A stretch of DNA of 64,000 nucleotides from Breoghania corrubedonensis (GTDB lineage: Bacteria; Pseudomonadota; Alphaproteobacteria; Rhizobiales; Stappiaceae): NCBI RefSeq assembly GCF_003053845.1, contig NZ_QAYG01000001.1, positions 1,308,078 through 1,372,077 of the forward strand, in the 5' to 3' direction. This document shows, piece after piece, positions 45,173 through 53,750 of the stretch. The notes under the pieces were generated by a model, which did no database searches, was not told the DNA's origin, and was given only the letters and a program-made list of their open reading frames with translations. Within the stretch, counting starts at the first letter, position 1, and the number at the start of each line of letters is the position of its first letter. Made by a program: the position numbers and the translations under genes.

Positions 45173-45807
45173 GGCAGGAGCCTCCCCACCTCGATCGCGA
45201 GCGACGCGATTTCACGGGCTGCGATGCTGTCCGCGTCGCACTCGCAAGCGAGGCGGCCGGACTGGGCGGCCGATGCGAAAATGACGCGCTGACCGATCGT
45301 CGTGCTGAGCGCTGGCGGGTCCTGGTTAGCGAGCACATCGCCGATCTCGCGAGCGATGATCGTTCGAGCCGGACAGCGATTGAGGACGAAGCGCACGACC
45401 AGTTGCGGTCGGAATATTTGCGCCTCCTTGATCAGCCGGAGGATCTCGGCCGAGGCCCAGCCGTCGAACGGAGATGGTTGAACCGGGATGATAATGACGT
45501 CCGCGGCAAGCAGCGCCGAGCGCATCAGTCCCGCGACGCGCGGGGGACCGTCGATGACGACCTGATCGGCAGTACGGGCGAGTTCCGGTGCTTCATGGTG
45601 GAGGGTGTCCCGCGCCAGGCCAATGACGCCGAAGCGCCGCGGCAGGCCTTCATGGCCGCGCCGCTCGGACCAGTCGAGCGCCGATCCCTGCGGGTCGGCG
45701 TCGATCAGAGTGACCCTGTTCCCGCCTCGCGCCCATTCACCGGCAAGATGCAAAGCGAGCGTCGTCTTGCCGACGCCGCCTTTCTGGTTGAGAAGCGCCA
45801 CGATCAT
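45169..45807 (-). CDS. parA: ParA family partition ATPase
   Basis: Deviant Walker ATPase of 212 aa. The motif KGGVGKTTLALHLAGEW (9-25) has the signature lysine; VTLIDADPQGSALDW and VVIDGPPRVAGLMRSAL are the A' and Walker B regions. It belongs to the short ParA/ParF type without an N-terminal HTH. It would stabilise the excised circular form. Overlaps repA and the RHH gene by 4 bp each. Confidence 0.92.
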   Translation of the reverse strand: MIVALLNQKGGVGKTTLALHLAGEWARGGNRVTLIDADPQGSALDWSERRGHEGLPRRFGVIGLARDTLHHEAPELARTADQVVIDGPPRVAGLMRSALLAADVIIIPVQPSPFDGWASAEILRLIKEAQIFRPQLVVRFVLNRCPARTIIAREIGDVLANQDPPALSTTIGQRVIFASAAQSGRLACECDADSIAAREIASLAIEVGRLLP

Positions 45808-46982
45808 GAGCCGCCTCCCGTCCCACTTCCGGTTAGCGGATGTGTGCGTGCGACAGGGCCGTTATTGCGGTCGGATAGCGCTGCCGGGCAGCCGTTCTCT
45901 CCCTCTTTTCGGCCCCTCGGAGAGGCGTTTTCCCCAGAGCGCGCGCCCCTACAAAAGTTAGATTCTTTGTTAGACTCTAAGTTAAGGGGCCGATTTTCGC
46001 TTTGCGCTGAAGAGGTTAGTGCCGGTTCGGGTTCCTGATAGCACGAGGGGTCGGTTCCCGATGGCACGATAGTGCGGGTTCCCGATAGCACGACGGCTTC
46101 CACAGGTTCTCCACAGGGCGCCGGTTCGAATGCGAGCAGCGTGCGACCGCCCGCCTCGATTTCGAGGAAGAGAGTGTAGCCCGGCAGCGGCTGACGCTGG
46201 ATGATGCCCCGCAGTTCGAATGCGAAGCGCTTGAACGGAGAGAGGCTTCCGGATTTGAGGTGAAGGTGCCGGAAGTCAAACCGCCAGCCACGCTTTTGGC
46301 GGCCGCCATGCTTACGCACGATCCGGTACAGCCAGCGCTCGATGCCGCCCGTGAGGCCAAAATAGGCGCGGTCTATGGTGAGGACGAGGGCCTCGTCCAG
46401 CACCGCCTTGTAGAACCAGTCCGGCACGATGAGCTCGATGCCATCGGGGTTGCCGAACGCATCGGCCCTCTCGGTCCATTCGTTGATCCAGGAGAAGCGG
46501 TGCATGCGCCGACCGGTGGTGCGTGCATCGGAGGCAGGTTCATTGCGATATCGTGGATTGGACGGTGGCTGCCGCAGGGTGGTCGCGACAGTCGTCGATT
46601 GCAGGCGGTCGAGCGCGGCTCTCAGCCGGCGATAGTCGCGTGCGCTGGTGCCGCGTCCAATGAAGGTGAGAATATCGTATGGAGTGGTAGCGATCAGGCG
46701 CGACGTGCGAAAGCCGTTATCGCGCGCCTCGACAATCTGGCTGGCTGCCCAGATCAGGATGTCGGCATCCCAGATCGTGGCCATGCCATGCTCGGGCACG
46801 GCTTCCACGCGGATGGCGATCTCGCCAGCGCAGAAGTCTATCGGCTCGACGCGGTGGGATTTGGAGAGGCTGAAGAAAGGATAGGCCATGAGGTCCTGCG
46901 CATCGCGCGGCGCAAGGTCGCTCGGCAGAGCACGGAACAGCTCAAGCTGGTCCCTTTCCGATCTGCGAGGACGCGCCGCCAT
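45804..46982 (-). CDS. repA: Replication initiator protein RepA
   Basis: Replication initiator of 392 aa, RPA family (RDQLELFRALPSDLAPRDAQDLMAYPFFSLSKSHRVEPIDF start; IWDADILIWAASQIVEARDNG). Tn4371-like ICEs and related plasmids carry this gene with parA; it would allow limited replication of the excised element. The C-terminal ~110 residues are low-complexity. The start at 46982 is the family start; the frame is open to 47093. Confidence 0.9.
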   Translation of the reverse strand: MAARPRRSERDQLELFRALPSDLAPRDAQDLMAYPFFSLSKSHRVEPIDFCAGEIAIRVEAVPEHGMATIWDADILIWAASQIVEARDNGFRTSRLIATTPYDILTFIGRGTSARDYRRLRAALDRLQSTTVATTLRQPPSNPRYRNEPASDARTTGRRMHRFSWINEWTERADAFGNPDGIELIVPDWFYKAVLDEALVLTIDRAYFGLTGGIERWLYRIVRKHGGRQKRGWRFDFRHLHLKSGSLSPFKRFAFELRGIIQRQPLPGYTLFLEIEAGGRTLLAFEPAPCGEPVEAVVLSGTRTIVPSGTDPSCYQEPEPALTSSAQSENRPLNLESNKESNFCRGARSGENASPRGRKEGENGCPAALSDRNNGPVARTHPLTGSGTGGGS

Positions 46983-46990
46983 GGAAGTGA

Positions 46991-47263
46991 TCAGCGGTCG
47001 TCGGCTGGCGACAGATCGTCGTGGCGCTTGGCCGGCAGCACGGTGCCGACGCCGGGATCGGACGTGGACCGTTTGACTCCCCGTTCCGCCCAAGCCTGCA
47101 GGTCGTCGACCGAATAGACGACGCGACCGCCGAGCTTGCGATATTCCGGACCGGTGCCGTAGGTGCGGTGTTTTTCGAGGGTGCGTGCCGAGAGGCTGAG
47201 AAAGCGGGCGGCCTCGGGGGTTCTCAGATAGCGCGGCGGTAAACCGGCGGTGGCTGCGGGCAT
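46991..47263 (-). CDS. AlpA/excisionase-type helix-turn-helix protein
   Basis: Small DNA-binding protein of 90 aa with a MerR-like winged HTH: LRTPEAARFLSLSARTLEKHRTYGTGPEYRKLGGRVVYSVDDLQAWAE. Such proteins act as excisionases or as activators of replication/partition genes in mobile elements. It lies 8 bp before repA and probably is the first gene of alpA-repA-parA-parG. Confidence 0.87.
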   Translation of the reverse strand: MPAATAGLPPRYLRTPEAARFLSLSARTLEKHRTYGTGPEYRKLGGRVVYSVDDLQAWAERGVKRSTSDPGVGTVLPAKRHDDLSPADDR

Positions 47264-47390
47264 GAGCGTGCCTCCGTGATCCTTGCTGGCGCCGCCGGAT
47301 ATCGGCGGTGCATCAGGGTCACGGTGGCGGAGAAGAAAGGGCGTGGGGGAGTGCGAAGATTCGGGAGAAAATTCGCACCCCTGCCAACCA

Positions 47391-48150
47391 TCAGCTGCGA
47401 TCTGGACGATGGCCGAGAAGAAGGTTGCGATAGCCGCCGGCCATGAGATCGAAACCGGAGGCGACGCGGCGCATCACGGTGTCGCGAAGTGCCGTCGATT
47501 TCCATGTGATGGCGTTGACCGGTTCGGCGCCGAAGACTGTCTCGGCAATTTCCTGATAGGTGGCCCCAGCCTGCCTGCCGTCGATCGTGCGAAGGCTCTC
47601 GATCAAACGCTGTCTGCGTTGAGGCGTTATCCGCTTGTCGGGCGAGCAGTGGTGATGGAGGGCGGCATCGCGGAAACGAAACAGCGCATCAATGCGATCC
47701 TGCATGAACTGATCGATGAGAGCGACGACTGCCACGGGACCGTCTGGAAGGCGACCGTCCAAGCAAACCGCCGCGAATTGTACTATTCCGAGGGAAAAGT
47801 GGACATAGAGGCCATCATCCGCCGCTCGGGCATCGACCGGATCGATGGCGACGCTCACCGTGGGCATGGTTGAAGCCGTCTGAGGCGCCAGGATGAGGAC
47901 GGCTGGATCGACGGCCGGGCTCCAGAAAATCTCTGCGTCGATGGCGGACAGGCTTGGAGCTATCGGGAAAGCGCAACCCCCAGTGCGCCGTCAGCGCGGT
48001 CGCGGCACGTTCGTCCGTGGGATCGATGGCTGCCACCTCCTGTTCGTAGTCAGGATTGCGCCTCAGAAACTCCCACGCGAGTTCAGCGGGATTCAGATCG
48101 CTCAGATATTGATAATTCGAGGCGCTTCGCCAGTTCGTGTCCGCCGCCAT
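47391..48150 (-). pseudogene. DUF6499-DUF2285 regulator gene split by a frameshift
   Basis: Two overlapping frames hold one family protein. The 5' frame (start 48150, MAADTNWRSASNYQYLSDLN, LAWEFLRRNPDYEQEVAAI) carries the DUF6499 part to HWGLRFP. The 3' frame, open from about 47990 down to 47391, continues with IFWSPAVDPAVLILAP and the DUF2285 domain (ITPQRRQRLIESLRTIDGRQAGATYQEIAETVFG). They differ by one base; a run of five C (47977-47981) lies in the only window where the switch can occur. Removing one base restores a protein of about 252 aa. It may be a real mutation, a sequencing error or slippage. The intact family is a DNA-binding ICE regulator. Confidence 0.75.
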
Positions 48151-48274
48151 GCCGAATTCCTCCCCGACTCCACTCGGTGGTACGCATGTCATTGGAAGAT
48201 CGCGTCAAAATTGAATTCTGCATAGCCTGACAACCAGCATATGGTGATGCGTGTCGCGCATCACCTCAGGTTGC

Positions 48275-48538
48275 TCAATGATAGGCCGAGCGAAGGAGGT
48301 CGCGGTAACCGTTCTCGGTCATCCAGCGTGCACGGGCGAGATGCGTCTCATGAACGTGCTGGGCACGGTCGGGCTGTTCGTCGGGATCGAGACCGAAGAT
48401 GACGCGGACCACTTCGGCCCAATGTGCGGTGTCCGCTTCGGCATCGAGCAACCGCAAATAGGTCGCAAAATGAGCGCGGTCGTAGTCTGTCAGATGCTCG
48501 CTTCTCGGAGGTTCATCCAGAAAGTCACCTTCGCGCAT
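48275..48538 (-). CDS. DUF2285-like small DNA-binding protein
   Basis: Protein of 87 aa (LTDYDRAHFATYLRLLDAEADTAHWAEVVRVIFGLDPDEQPDRA, then WMTENGYRDLLR). The pattern matches the small DUF2285-related proteins that accompany the larger DUF6499-DUF2285 regulators in these ICEs. A start at 48538 fits the family; the frame is open to 48655 without similarity. Probable role in element gene control, by inference. Confidence 0.75.
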   Translation of the reverse strand: MREGDFLDEPPRSEHLTDYDRAHFATYLRLLDAEADTAHWAEVVRVIFGLDPDEQPDRAQHVHETHLARARWMTENGYRDLLRSAYH

Positions 48539-48660
48539 TTGTCCCCCTGTTCCGTGGCGCAACGCCAGGAAGCCTATCGTTAACGCAAATTGACGAAAAT
48601 TGTAGGGGCTCGCCCGGAATTCGTCGCCATGGTGTTGGCGTGCGGCGAGAGCCAATCTCG

Positions 48661-48915
48661 TCAGGCCAGTGAGCTCTCATTCTGCTGCTCTGCAACGATC
48701 ATCACTCCTTCGCCTCGGTCGGAGGACAGGAAGACGATGCCGGCTGCTTCCAGCGCCCTTCGAACCTGATCGCACGTGCTCTCATGCACCTTGAGCCCAT
48801 TGACGGACTCGAGGCGCTTGAGCGCAGTCAGCGATACCAGGGCCTTTTCAGCGAGCATGTCTTGTGTCCAACCAAGCAATGCGCGTGCGGCCCGTGCCTG
48901 TCGGGCGGTGATCAT
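48661..48915 (-). CDS. XRE-type helix-turn-helix regulator
   Basis: Small regulator of 84 aa with a lambda-repressor-like HTH: ARAARALLGWTQDMLAEKALVSLTALKRLES. The C-terminal half (RRALEAAGIVFLSSDRGEGVMI) is the common tail of ICE-borne XRE proteins. It is monocistronic between the DUF2285-like gene and DUF736. Probably a repressor of element genes. Confidence 0.87.
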   Translation of the reverse strand: MITARQARAARALLGWTQDMLAEKALVSLTALKRLESVNGLKVHESTCDQVRRALEAAGIVFLSSDRGEGVMIVAEQQNESSLA

Positions 48916-49098
48916 GCATGATCACCTCCACAGACCTCGATACTCACGCCACTAAAACAACTATAATAGTCGCCTTTATGAGATTTGGAAGCAAAAAAGG
49001 CTTTCGGAAACAGCTAATCGGTGACTGACGGTGAAACTGATTCGGTCGGCCAAGGTGTCGGCCCCGCCCGGACCTGCCGGGCGGGGCCTGACTGGGCC

Positions 49099-49419
49099 TC
49101 ACTCGCCGTTGCGGCGGGTGGGACGGGACCAGATGAGGCTGTAACCGTCGTCTTCGTCGTCGAAGAGGTTGGCATAGATCGGAGCGGTGAAGCTCGGATC
49201 GTCGAGCTTGAGGCCGAGATAGTCGCGGCCCTCGTTCGACTGCTTGGACCAGGCTGCCCCGATTTCGGCGCGGCCGACCAGGACGCGGTGGCTGGGGGCG
49301 TTCTCGCTGGTCTGGTTGGTTTCGGGGACGATGCGGACGTTCTTGGCCTGCACGTTGAGGGTGACGATTTCGCCGGTGTACTCGTTGCCGGACTTCTTGA
49401 AGGTGCCGATGGTTGCCAT
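49099..49419 (-). CDS. DUF736 domain-containing protein
   Basis: DUF736 protein of 106 aa (MATIGTFKKSGNEYTGEIVTL, LDDPSFTAPIYANLFDDEDDGYSLIWSRP). It is the more typical of the two DUF736 proteins in the element and has its own leader containing a sequence shared with the DUF2493 leader. Function unknown. The AAGGAGA ribosome-binding site is near-perfect, suggesting high expression. Confidence 0.88.
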   Translation of the reverse strand: MATIGTFKKSGNEYTGEIVTLNVQAKNVRIVPETNQTSENAPSHRVLVGRAEIGAAWSKQSNEGRDYLGLKLDDPSFTAPIYANLFDDEDDGYSLIWSRPTRRNGE

Positions 49420-49439
49420 GGTAGGTCTCCTTGATCACT

Positions 49440-49997
49440 GGTTTCGAGCCCGCACCATTGCGGCCTCGATGGCGATCGGAGAGGCCGGAGGCGATTGACG
49501 GCGCATCGCTTGCGACCGCAGCGTCAGCGGAGGATGGCGATCCGGCGGGTTTCTTGCCGCGCGAGGAATGGCGGCGCAGCCGTCAGGGGAAGAAACTTGA
49601 CGGGCGTCATTGCGCCATAGGCGATCGAGGCACAGCCGGCCTTCGGCCAGATCAGTCCATTGAAGAGGCCGTTTGGAGCGGTCGGCTCACAGGGATCGTT
49701 CAAGGAGACAGTGGCGACACTGTTCGCTCAAGCTTCTGTCCGGCGAAGGAACGGAGATCGTCTTCTACACTGCAGGCTAGTCCGCTTCGTATCCGACTGC
49801 GCCACGGGATGCGGCCCCACAGCCCATCACAGTCCAATACCGGTTGCGCTTTGGGGCGGCTTTCTCCATGCCGTCAGGAGGCGCAGAACAATGAAGGAGC
49901 TCGCCGGTCCTGCACTCGCCGTTCTTATGCCGCACTCAGTCTTCGATACGGGGCGCGGTATGAGACCCCTTCGTTCCGTCCCGACCTGACATCGGGG
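49440..49997. other. DUF736 leader and gene-free stretch
   Basis: The part next to the DUF736 gene (about 49440-49580) shares the block GCGTCAGCGGAGGATGGCG with the DUF2493 leader, so it is probably a transcribed leader. From about 49580 to 49997 I see no gene with family similarity; open frames there look like chance. The right part is only patchily conserved in appearance and may be remnant DNA. Confidence 0.45.
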
Positions 49998-50435
49998 TCA
50001 GACGCTGACGGTGGTTTGCCCGGTAGGCTCGGGGGCAGCCATAGACGTCACCCGTACGAACGCAGTGATGCCGACCGCCACCGCGCCGATCACGGAGAAG
50101 ACGGTCTGCCAGGTTTCCGACGGCATGAGATGTTTGACGATGCCGTGGGTGGCGTGGAAGCCCGCGATACCGGCCGGCGCGACGAAGGCCAGCGCAACGA
50201 CGAGTTTCACCCACATGGGACGGGCGAACAGGATGAGGAACTGCCCGATGCCGAACACAAGGGCTGCGCCGAAAAGGCCTACCAGGACGCTACCCGGCAG
50301 ACCCGCGCCGGTTTGGTAGGCCCACGTTCCGGCCTCCACGCCGCCGAGCGCGGGCAATGCATAGGTGGCAAGGGTAAACAGCAGCCAGCAGATGGCTCCG
50401 ATCGCGGCGATGGATCCGAGAATTGCAATAATCAT
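49998..50435 (-). CDS. Hypothetical membrane protein
   Basis: Protein of 145 aa with four hydrophobic segments (~1-25, 45-70, 72-95, 112-135), start MIIAILGSIAAIGAICWLLF. A GGAGTCTCC-type purine-rich site precedes the ATG. It resembles unnamed membrane proteins near DUF736 in related elements, but I cannot assign a family. A role in entry exclusion or envelope modification is possible, without direct support. Confidence 0.65.
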   Translation of the reverse strand: MIIAILGSIAAIGAICWLLFTLATYALPALGGVEAGTWAYQTGAGLPGSVLVGLFGAALVFGIGQFLILFARPMWVKLVVALAFVAPAGIAGFHATHGIVKHLMPSETWQTVFSVIGAVAVGITAFVRVTSMAAPEPTGQTTVSV

Positions 50436-50666
50436 GGTGGAGTCTCCGTAGGATGAGGTTCGAACGGTCGCGCCTCCACCACCGCCATGGCGCAATCAAA
50501 AACATATCATATTCACGACTGGGATTCGAGTTGGAAGGTCTGGTTCGAACCCCTACCTTCACATTGACTCCCGCTAATCGAAGCCGAGTCTAGCACCAAC
50601 AGGGCGCAACTGATCACTCCTCGACCACGATGAATGCCAGTTCATATCGCCAACCGGAAGAACAAC

Positions 50667-51371
50667 ATGACCGATGAACACCATCGTCCTTCATCACCCC
50701 AATTCTTCAATCAGGAGATGGCGGAAAGCTATGACGAGAAGAACAGCAAGCTCACCCCTATCTCGGACAACATGCATTTCCTCGTGCGTCTCGTTCTCGC
50801 GGACCTGCCGCCACAGGCAAGGATTCTCTGTGTGGGGGTCGGCACGGGCGCGGAGATTGTCTCACTTGCGCACGCCCAGACCGGTTGGTCCTTCGTGGGC
50901 GTCGACCCTTCGGCGGAAATGCTTGAGGTTTGCCGCAGAAGGCTGAAGCAGGCGAATGTTCTGGACCGGTGCGAGCTTGCGCACGGCTATATCGACCAAG
51001 CGCCACAAGGTGAGGATTTCGACGCCGTCCTGAGCATGTTGGTTGCCCATTTCATTGCACGTAGCGACAGGAGCGGCTTCTATCGGGAGATCCGTGATCG
51101 GCTGAAGCCCGGCGGATATTTCATCAGCACGGAGATTTGTGTCGATCTCGATTCGGCTGAGTTCCCTGCGATGCTCAAGAATTGGGAGCGTGTTCAAACC
51201 CTGATGGGCGCGACGCCGGACTCACTGCAGAAACTCCCAGAGATGTTGCGAGATACGCTGTCGGTGCTGTCGCCTAGCGAAACGAGAACTCTTTTGAAGA
51301 CAGCCGGATTCGATTTGCCCGTTCCGTTTTTCCAGGCATTTCTGGTCCGCGGCTTCTTCGCGAAGAAATAG
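50667..51371 (+). CDS. Class I SAM-dependent methyltransferase
   Basis: Methyltransferase of 234 aa. Motif I ILCVGVGTGAEIVSLA (~53-68) binds S-adenosylmethionine, the acidic residue after strand beta2 is in FVGVDPSAEML, and a long C-terminal part follows (DRLKPGGYFISTEI). It is of the small-molecule type; no NPPF/DPPY DNA-methylation motif is seen. The ATG at 50667 has GGAAG upstream. It is plus-strand cargo between minus-strand ICE genes. Substrate unknown. Confidence 0.85.
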   Translation: MTDEHHRPSSPQFFNQEMAESYDEKNSKLTPISDNMHFLVRLVLADLPPQARILCVGVGTGAEIVSLAHAQTGWSFVGVDPSAEMLEVCRRRLKQANVLDRCELAHGYIDQAPQGEDFDAVLSMLVAHFIARSDRSGFYREIRDRLKPGGYFISTEICVDLDSAEFPAMLKNWERVQTLMGATPDSLQKLPEMLRDTLSVLSPSETRTLLKTAGFDLPVPFFQAFLVRGFFAKK

Positions 51372-51438
51372 GTCAGTGCATCGGATAACCCGCGTTCAAT
51401 GAAAGCGTTATCCGCGCTGGGGTGCGCGATGTAGCGGG

Positions 51439-52359
51439 TCATTCGAACCGCCAGACCGGGATGCCGAGCTTGCGGGCCTTGTCGGCAAGGTTCTCCTGAA
51501 TGCCGGTGCCGGGAAAGACCATGACCCCGATCGGCAGGACGTCGAGCATCTGGTCGTTGCGCTTGAAGGGTGCGGCGCGGCCGTGCTTGGTCCAGTCCGG
51601 TGCGAAGCCGATCTGGGTGACGTTGCGATGATCGGCCCAGCGGGCTGCGATCTTCTCGGCGCCTTTCGGCGACTTGCCGTGCATCAGCACCATGTCCGGG
51701 TGCTTGGCATGCACTTGGTCGAGCTTGTCCCAGATCAGCTTGTGATCGTTGAACTCGGCGCCGCCGGAGATGGCGACCTTCGGACCTGCGGGCAAGAGCA
51801 CCTCGCGATTGGCGCGTTTACGCTCGGCGATGAAGTCCCGGCTGTCGATCATCGCCGATGTGAGGGCGCGGTGGTTCACCTGCGATCCGGTGCGCGGTGA
51901 CCAGGGGGAGCCGGTGGTGCGCAGATAGAGGTCAGCGGCGCTGTCGCGGAAGACCTCCAGACTGTCGCGGCGTTCGATGAGGCTTTGCCCGCTCTCGATG
52001 AGGCGTTCGAGTTCGACCGCCTTGATTTCGGAGCCGTCCTGCTCGCGCTGCCCGCGCTTCTGGGCCTGTTCGTTGTCGTCGAGCTTCCGTTCGAGCCGGT
52101 CGGCGGCGCGATGGAACATGTTGACGGTCGACCATAGCAGGTCGTCGAGTTCGCCATCGAGGGCGGTATCCGCCATGGTGGCGATCAGGGCGTCGAAGAT
52201 GTCGGAGACTGCGCCGGCGATGACGTTGTCCTCCGGGACGAGGCGCGGGTCCGGACCGTGGCCGTCGTGGTGGTAGCCATGGAGTTCCAGTTCGTTCAGT
52301 GCGTGTTCGGTCGGCGAGGATTCGTGATGGGGTTCGAAGGTGTCGTCGTCGAGTGTCAT
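51439..52359 (-). CDS. DUF2493 (SLOG-like) domain protein
   Basis: Protein of 306 aa. The C-terminal DUF2493 domain (KVAISGGAEFNDHKLIWDKLDQV, MVLMHGKSPKGAEKIAARWA, VMVFPGTGIQENLADKARKLGIPVWRF) is a Rossmann-like fold related to the SLOG superfamily of nucleotide-binding proteins. The N-terminal ~190 residues are helical and acidic. It is a fixed member of the ICE backbone next to the Toprim and helicase genes. A role in nucleotide or DNA handling during establishment is inferred. Confidence 0.85.
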   Translation of the reverse strand: MTLDDDTFEPHHESSPTEHALNELELHGYHHDGHGPDPRLVPEDNVIAGAVSDIFDALIATMADTALDGELDDLLWSTVNMFHRAADRLERKLDDNEQAQKRGQREQDGSEIKAVELERLIESGQSLIERRDSLEVFRDSAADLYLRTTGSPWSPRTGSQVNHRALTSAMIDSRDFIAERKRANREVLLPAGPKVAISGGAEFNDHKLIWDKLDQVHAKHPDMVLMHGKSPKGAEKIAARWADHRNVTQIGFAPDWTKHGRAAPFKRNDQMLDVLPIGVMVFPGTGIQENLADKARKLGIPVWRFE

Positions 52360-52682
52360 CGGGTGGCTCCCTTTGTCGGTTGGCCGCGCCCGCCGCGGCC
52401 TTCATGGCGCCGAAAGACGGCGGGCGGAGCGGCCCTGCATCCTGGAGCGGTAGCGCAAGGACCGGAGCGTCAGCGGAGGATGGCGGAGGCCGGCGATTTT
52501 GTATCGCGATGGAAAGGCCCGAAGGGCCGAGGGAAAATCGTTGGCCGCAGCCATTGCCGGACCGGGCCGCCTGCTGTCCGGTCGCCCTCTGAGAAGGCCG
52601 GGGCGCGGCCCTCTCCGGCATCTACAGGGAGTCGTTGACGAAGGCTGCGACGTCACCGCCATTGCCCGCACCGCTGCCCCGT
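52360..52682 (-). promoter_or_regulatory. Structured leader upstream of the DUF2493 gene
   Basis: A 323-bp gap with several potential RNA hairpins read towards the DUF2493 gene: GGGC-CGC-GCCC preceded by GAGA, a GACCGG/CCGGTC stem, and GGCCC-TTC-GGGCC (52516-52528). It also shares GCGTCAGCGGAGGATGGCG with the DUF736 leader. The GAGAGGGC-YGC-GCCC part resembles the start of the parB leader, so it may be a variant of the same class. No protein-coding gene is apparent. Confidence 0.45.
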
Positions 52683-53750
52683 TCAGGCGGACAGAACGGA
52701 CTCCATGAACCTGGCAACATCCTGCGGGGCGAGTTGGACCCGGATCGAGGCCCGGAAGACGTCGAGACCACGCAAGCGCAGATCCTCGTTGAGATCGCCC
52801 AGCAGCGGTGAAAGCGGCCGCGCTTCGATGCCGAGCGCGTCTGCCCGTTCGACGAGCGTATCCCGTGCGCTGTCGCCCGCCGGATCGTCATCGCGCACGA
52901 TGTAGAGCCGGCGCAGTGTGCCGGGGAACAAGGTGGCGGCGAGATGGGCTGCGGAGAGCGCGGCGACCATCGGCATCTCGGGCAACACGCTGCGCAGGGA
53001 CAGCATGGTCTCGATGCCTTCGCCCGCCGCCATGACATCGCCCGCCACGCCAAAGCGCACCGCATGGCCGAGCAGATCGCCCATTGCCCGTCGCGGCGTG
53101 TCGATCGGGGCCTTGCCGAGTGTCGCCTCGCTGAAACCGCTCGGATCAAGCCATGTGCGATGCGCGCCAGTCTGGTGCCCGTCGAGGTCGGTGACCGATG
53201 CGATCAGGGCCGGCCAGGTCTCTGTCGCGCTTTGCTCGTCGGGCCGGAAGTAGCAACGCGGATGGAACCGCAGCGATCCGGTTCCGTGCAAAGCCGTAAC
53301 ACCGCGTTTGCGCAAATACGTTTCTGCGAGAGTACCCACAATTGGCTGCGCCATCGAGAACAGGCGTTTGGCCGCGAGCGGCGAGCCCGTTGGTGCGGGC
53401 GACTTGAGTGCTGGGGATGATGCCGGTTCCGGCTCGGGGTGCGGCAGGCTGAGAAACCGCCGGGCCTCGTCAGCCACGTCCCTGAACTCGGTCAAACTGC
53501 AGCTTTCGCGGATGACGTCGAGGAGATCACCATGTTCACCCGTTGCGGCGTCGGTCCATTTCCCCGCGGCTCCCTTGCCGGATTCAGGGCCGGTCAGGCG
53601 CACGAACATCGAGCGACCCTTGGTGTTGCGCACGTCGCCCACCATCCAGTAACGGCCCTCGCGCCGCCCGCTGGAGAGATATTCGCGGCACACGGCCTCG
53701 GCCTGCCGGCCGAGACGATGTGCGAGATCGGATGCGTCGCGGGTCATCAT
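52683..53750 (-). CDS. Toprim-domain (primase-like) protein
   Basis: Protein of 355 aa. An N-terminal zinc-free region related to mobile-element primases (~1-105; GKWTDAATGEHGDLLDVI) is followed by a Toprim domain: Glu244/Glu247 in AAGEGIETMLSL and the DxD group in YIVRDDDPAGDSARD (287-289). It may prime synthesis of the complementary strand after entry. The start overlaps the stop of the large helicase gene as ATGA, so they are co-translated. Confidence 0.87.
   Translation of the reverse strand: MMTRDASDLAHRLGRQAEAVCREYLSSGRREGRYWMVGDVRNTKGRSMFVRLTGPESGKGAAGKWTDAATGEHGDLLDVIRESCSLTEFRDVADEARRFLSLPHPEPEPASSPALKSPAPTGSPLAAKRLFSMAQPIVGTLAETYLRKRGVTALHGTGSLRFHPRCYFRPDEQSATETWPALIASVTDLDGHQTGAHRTWLDPSGFSEATLGKAPIDTPRRAMGDLLGHAVRFGVAGDVMAAGEGIETMLSLRSVLPEMPMVAALSAAHLAATLFPGTLRRLYIVRDDDPAGDSARDTLVERADALGIEARPLSPLLGDLNEDLRLRGLDVFRASIRVQLAPQDVARFMESVLSA

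Noticed and set aside
50540-50590. tRNA-like GGTTCGAACCCC segment
   Set aside because: It resembles a T arm, but no acceptor, D or anticodon stem can be built around it.
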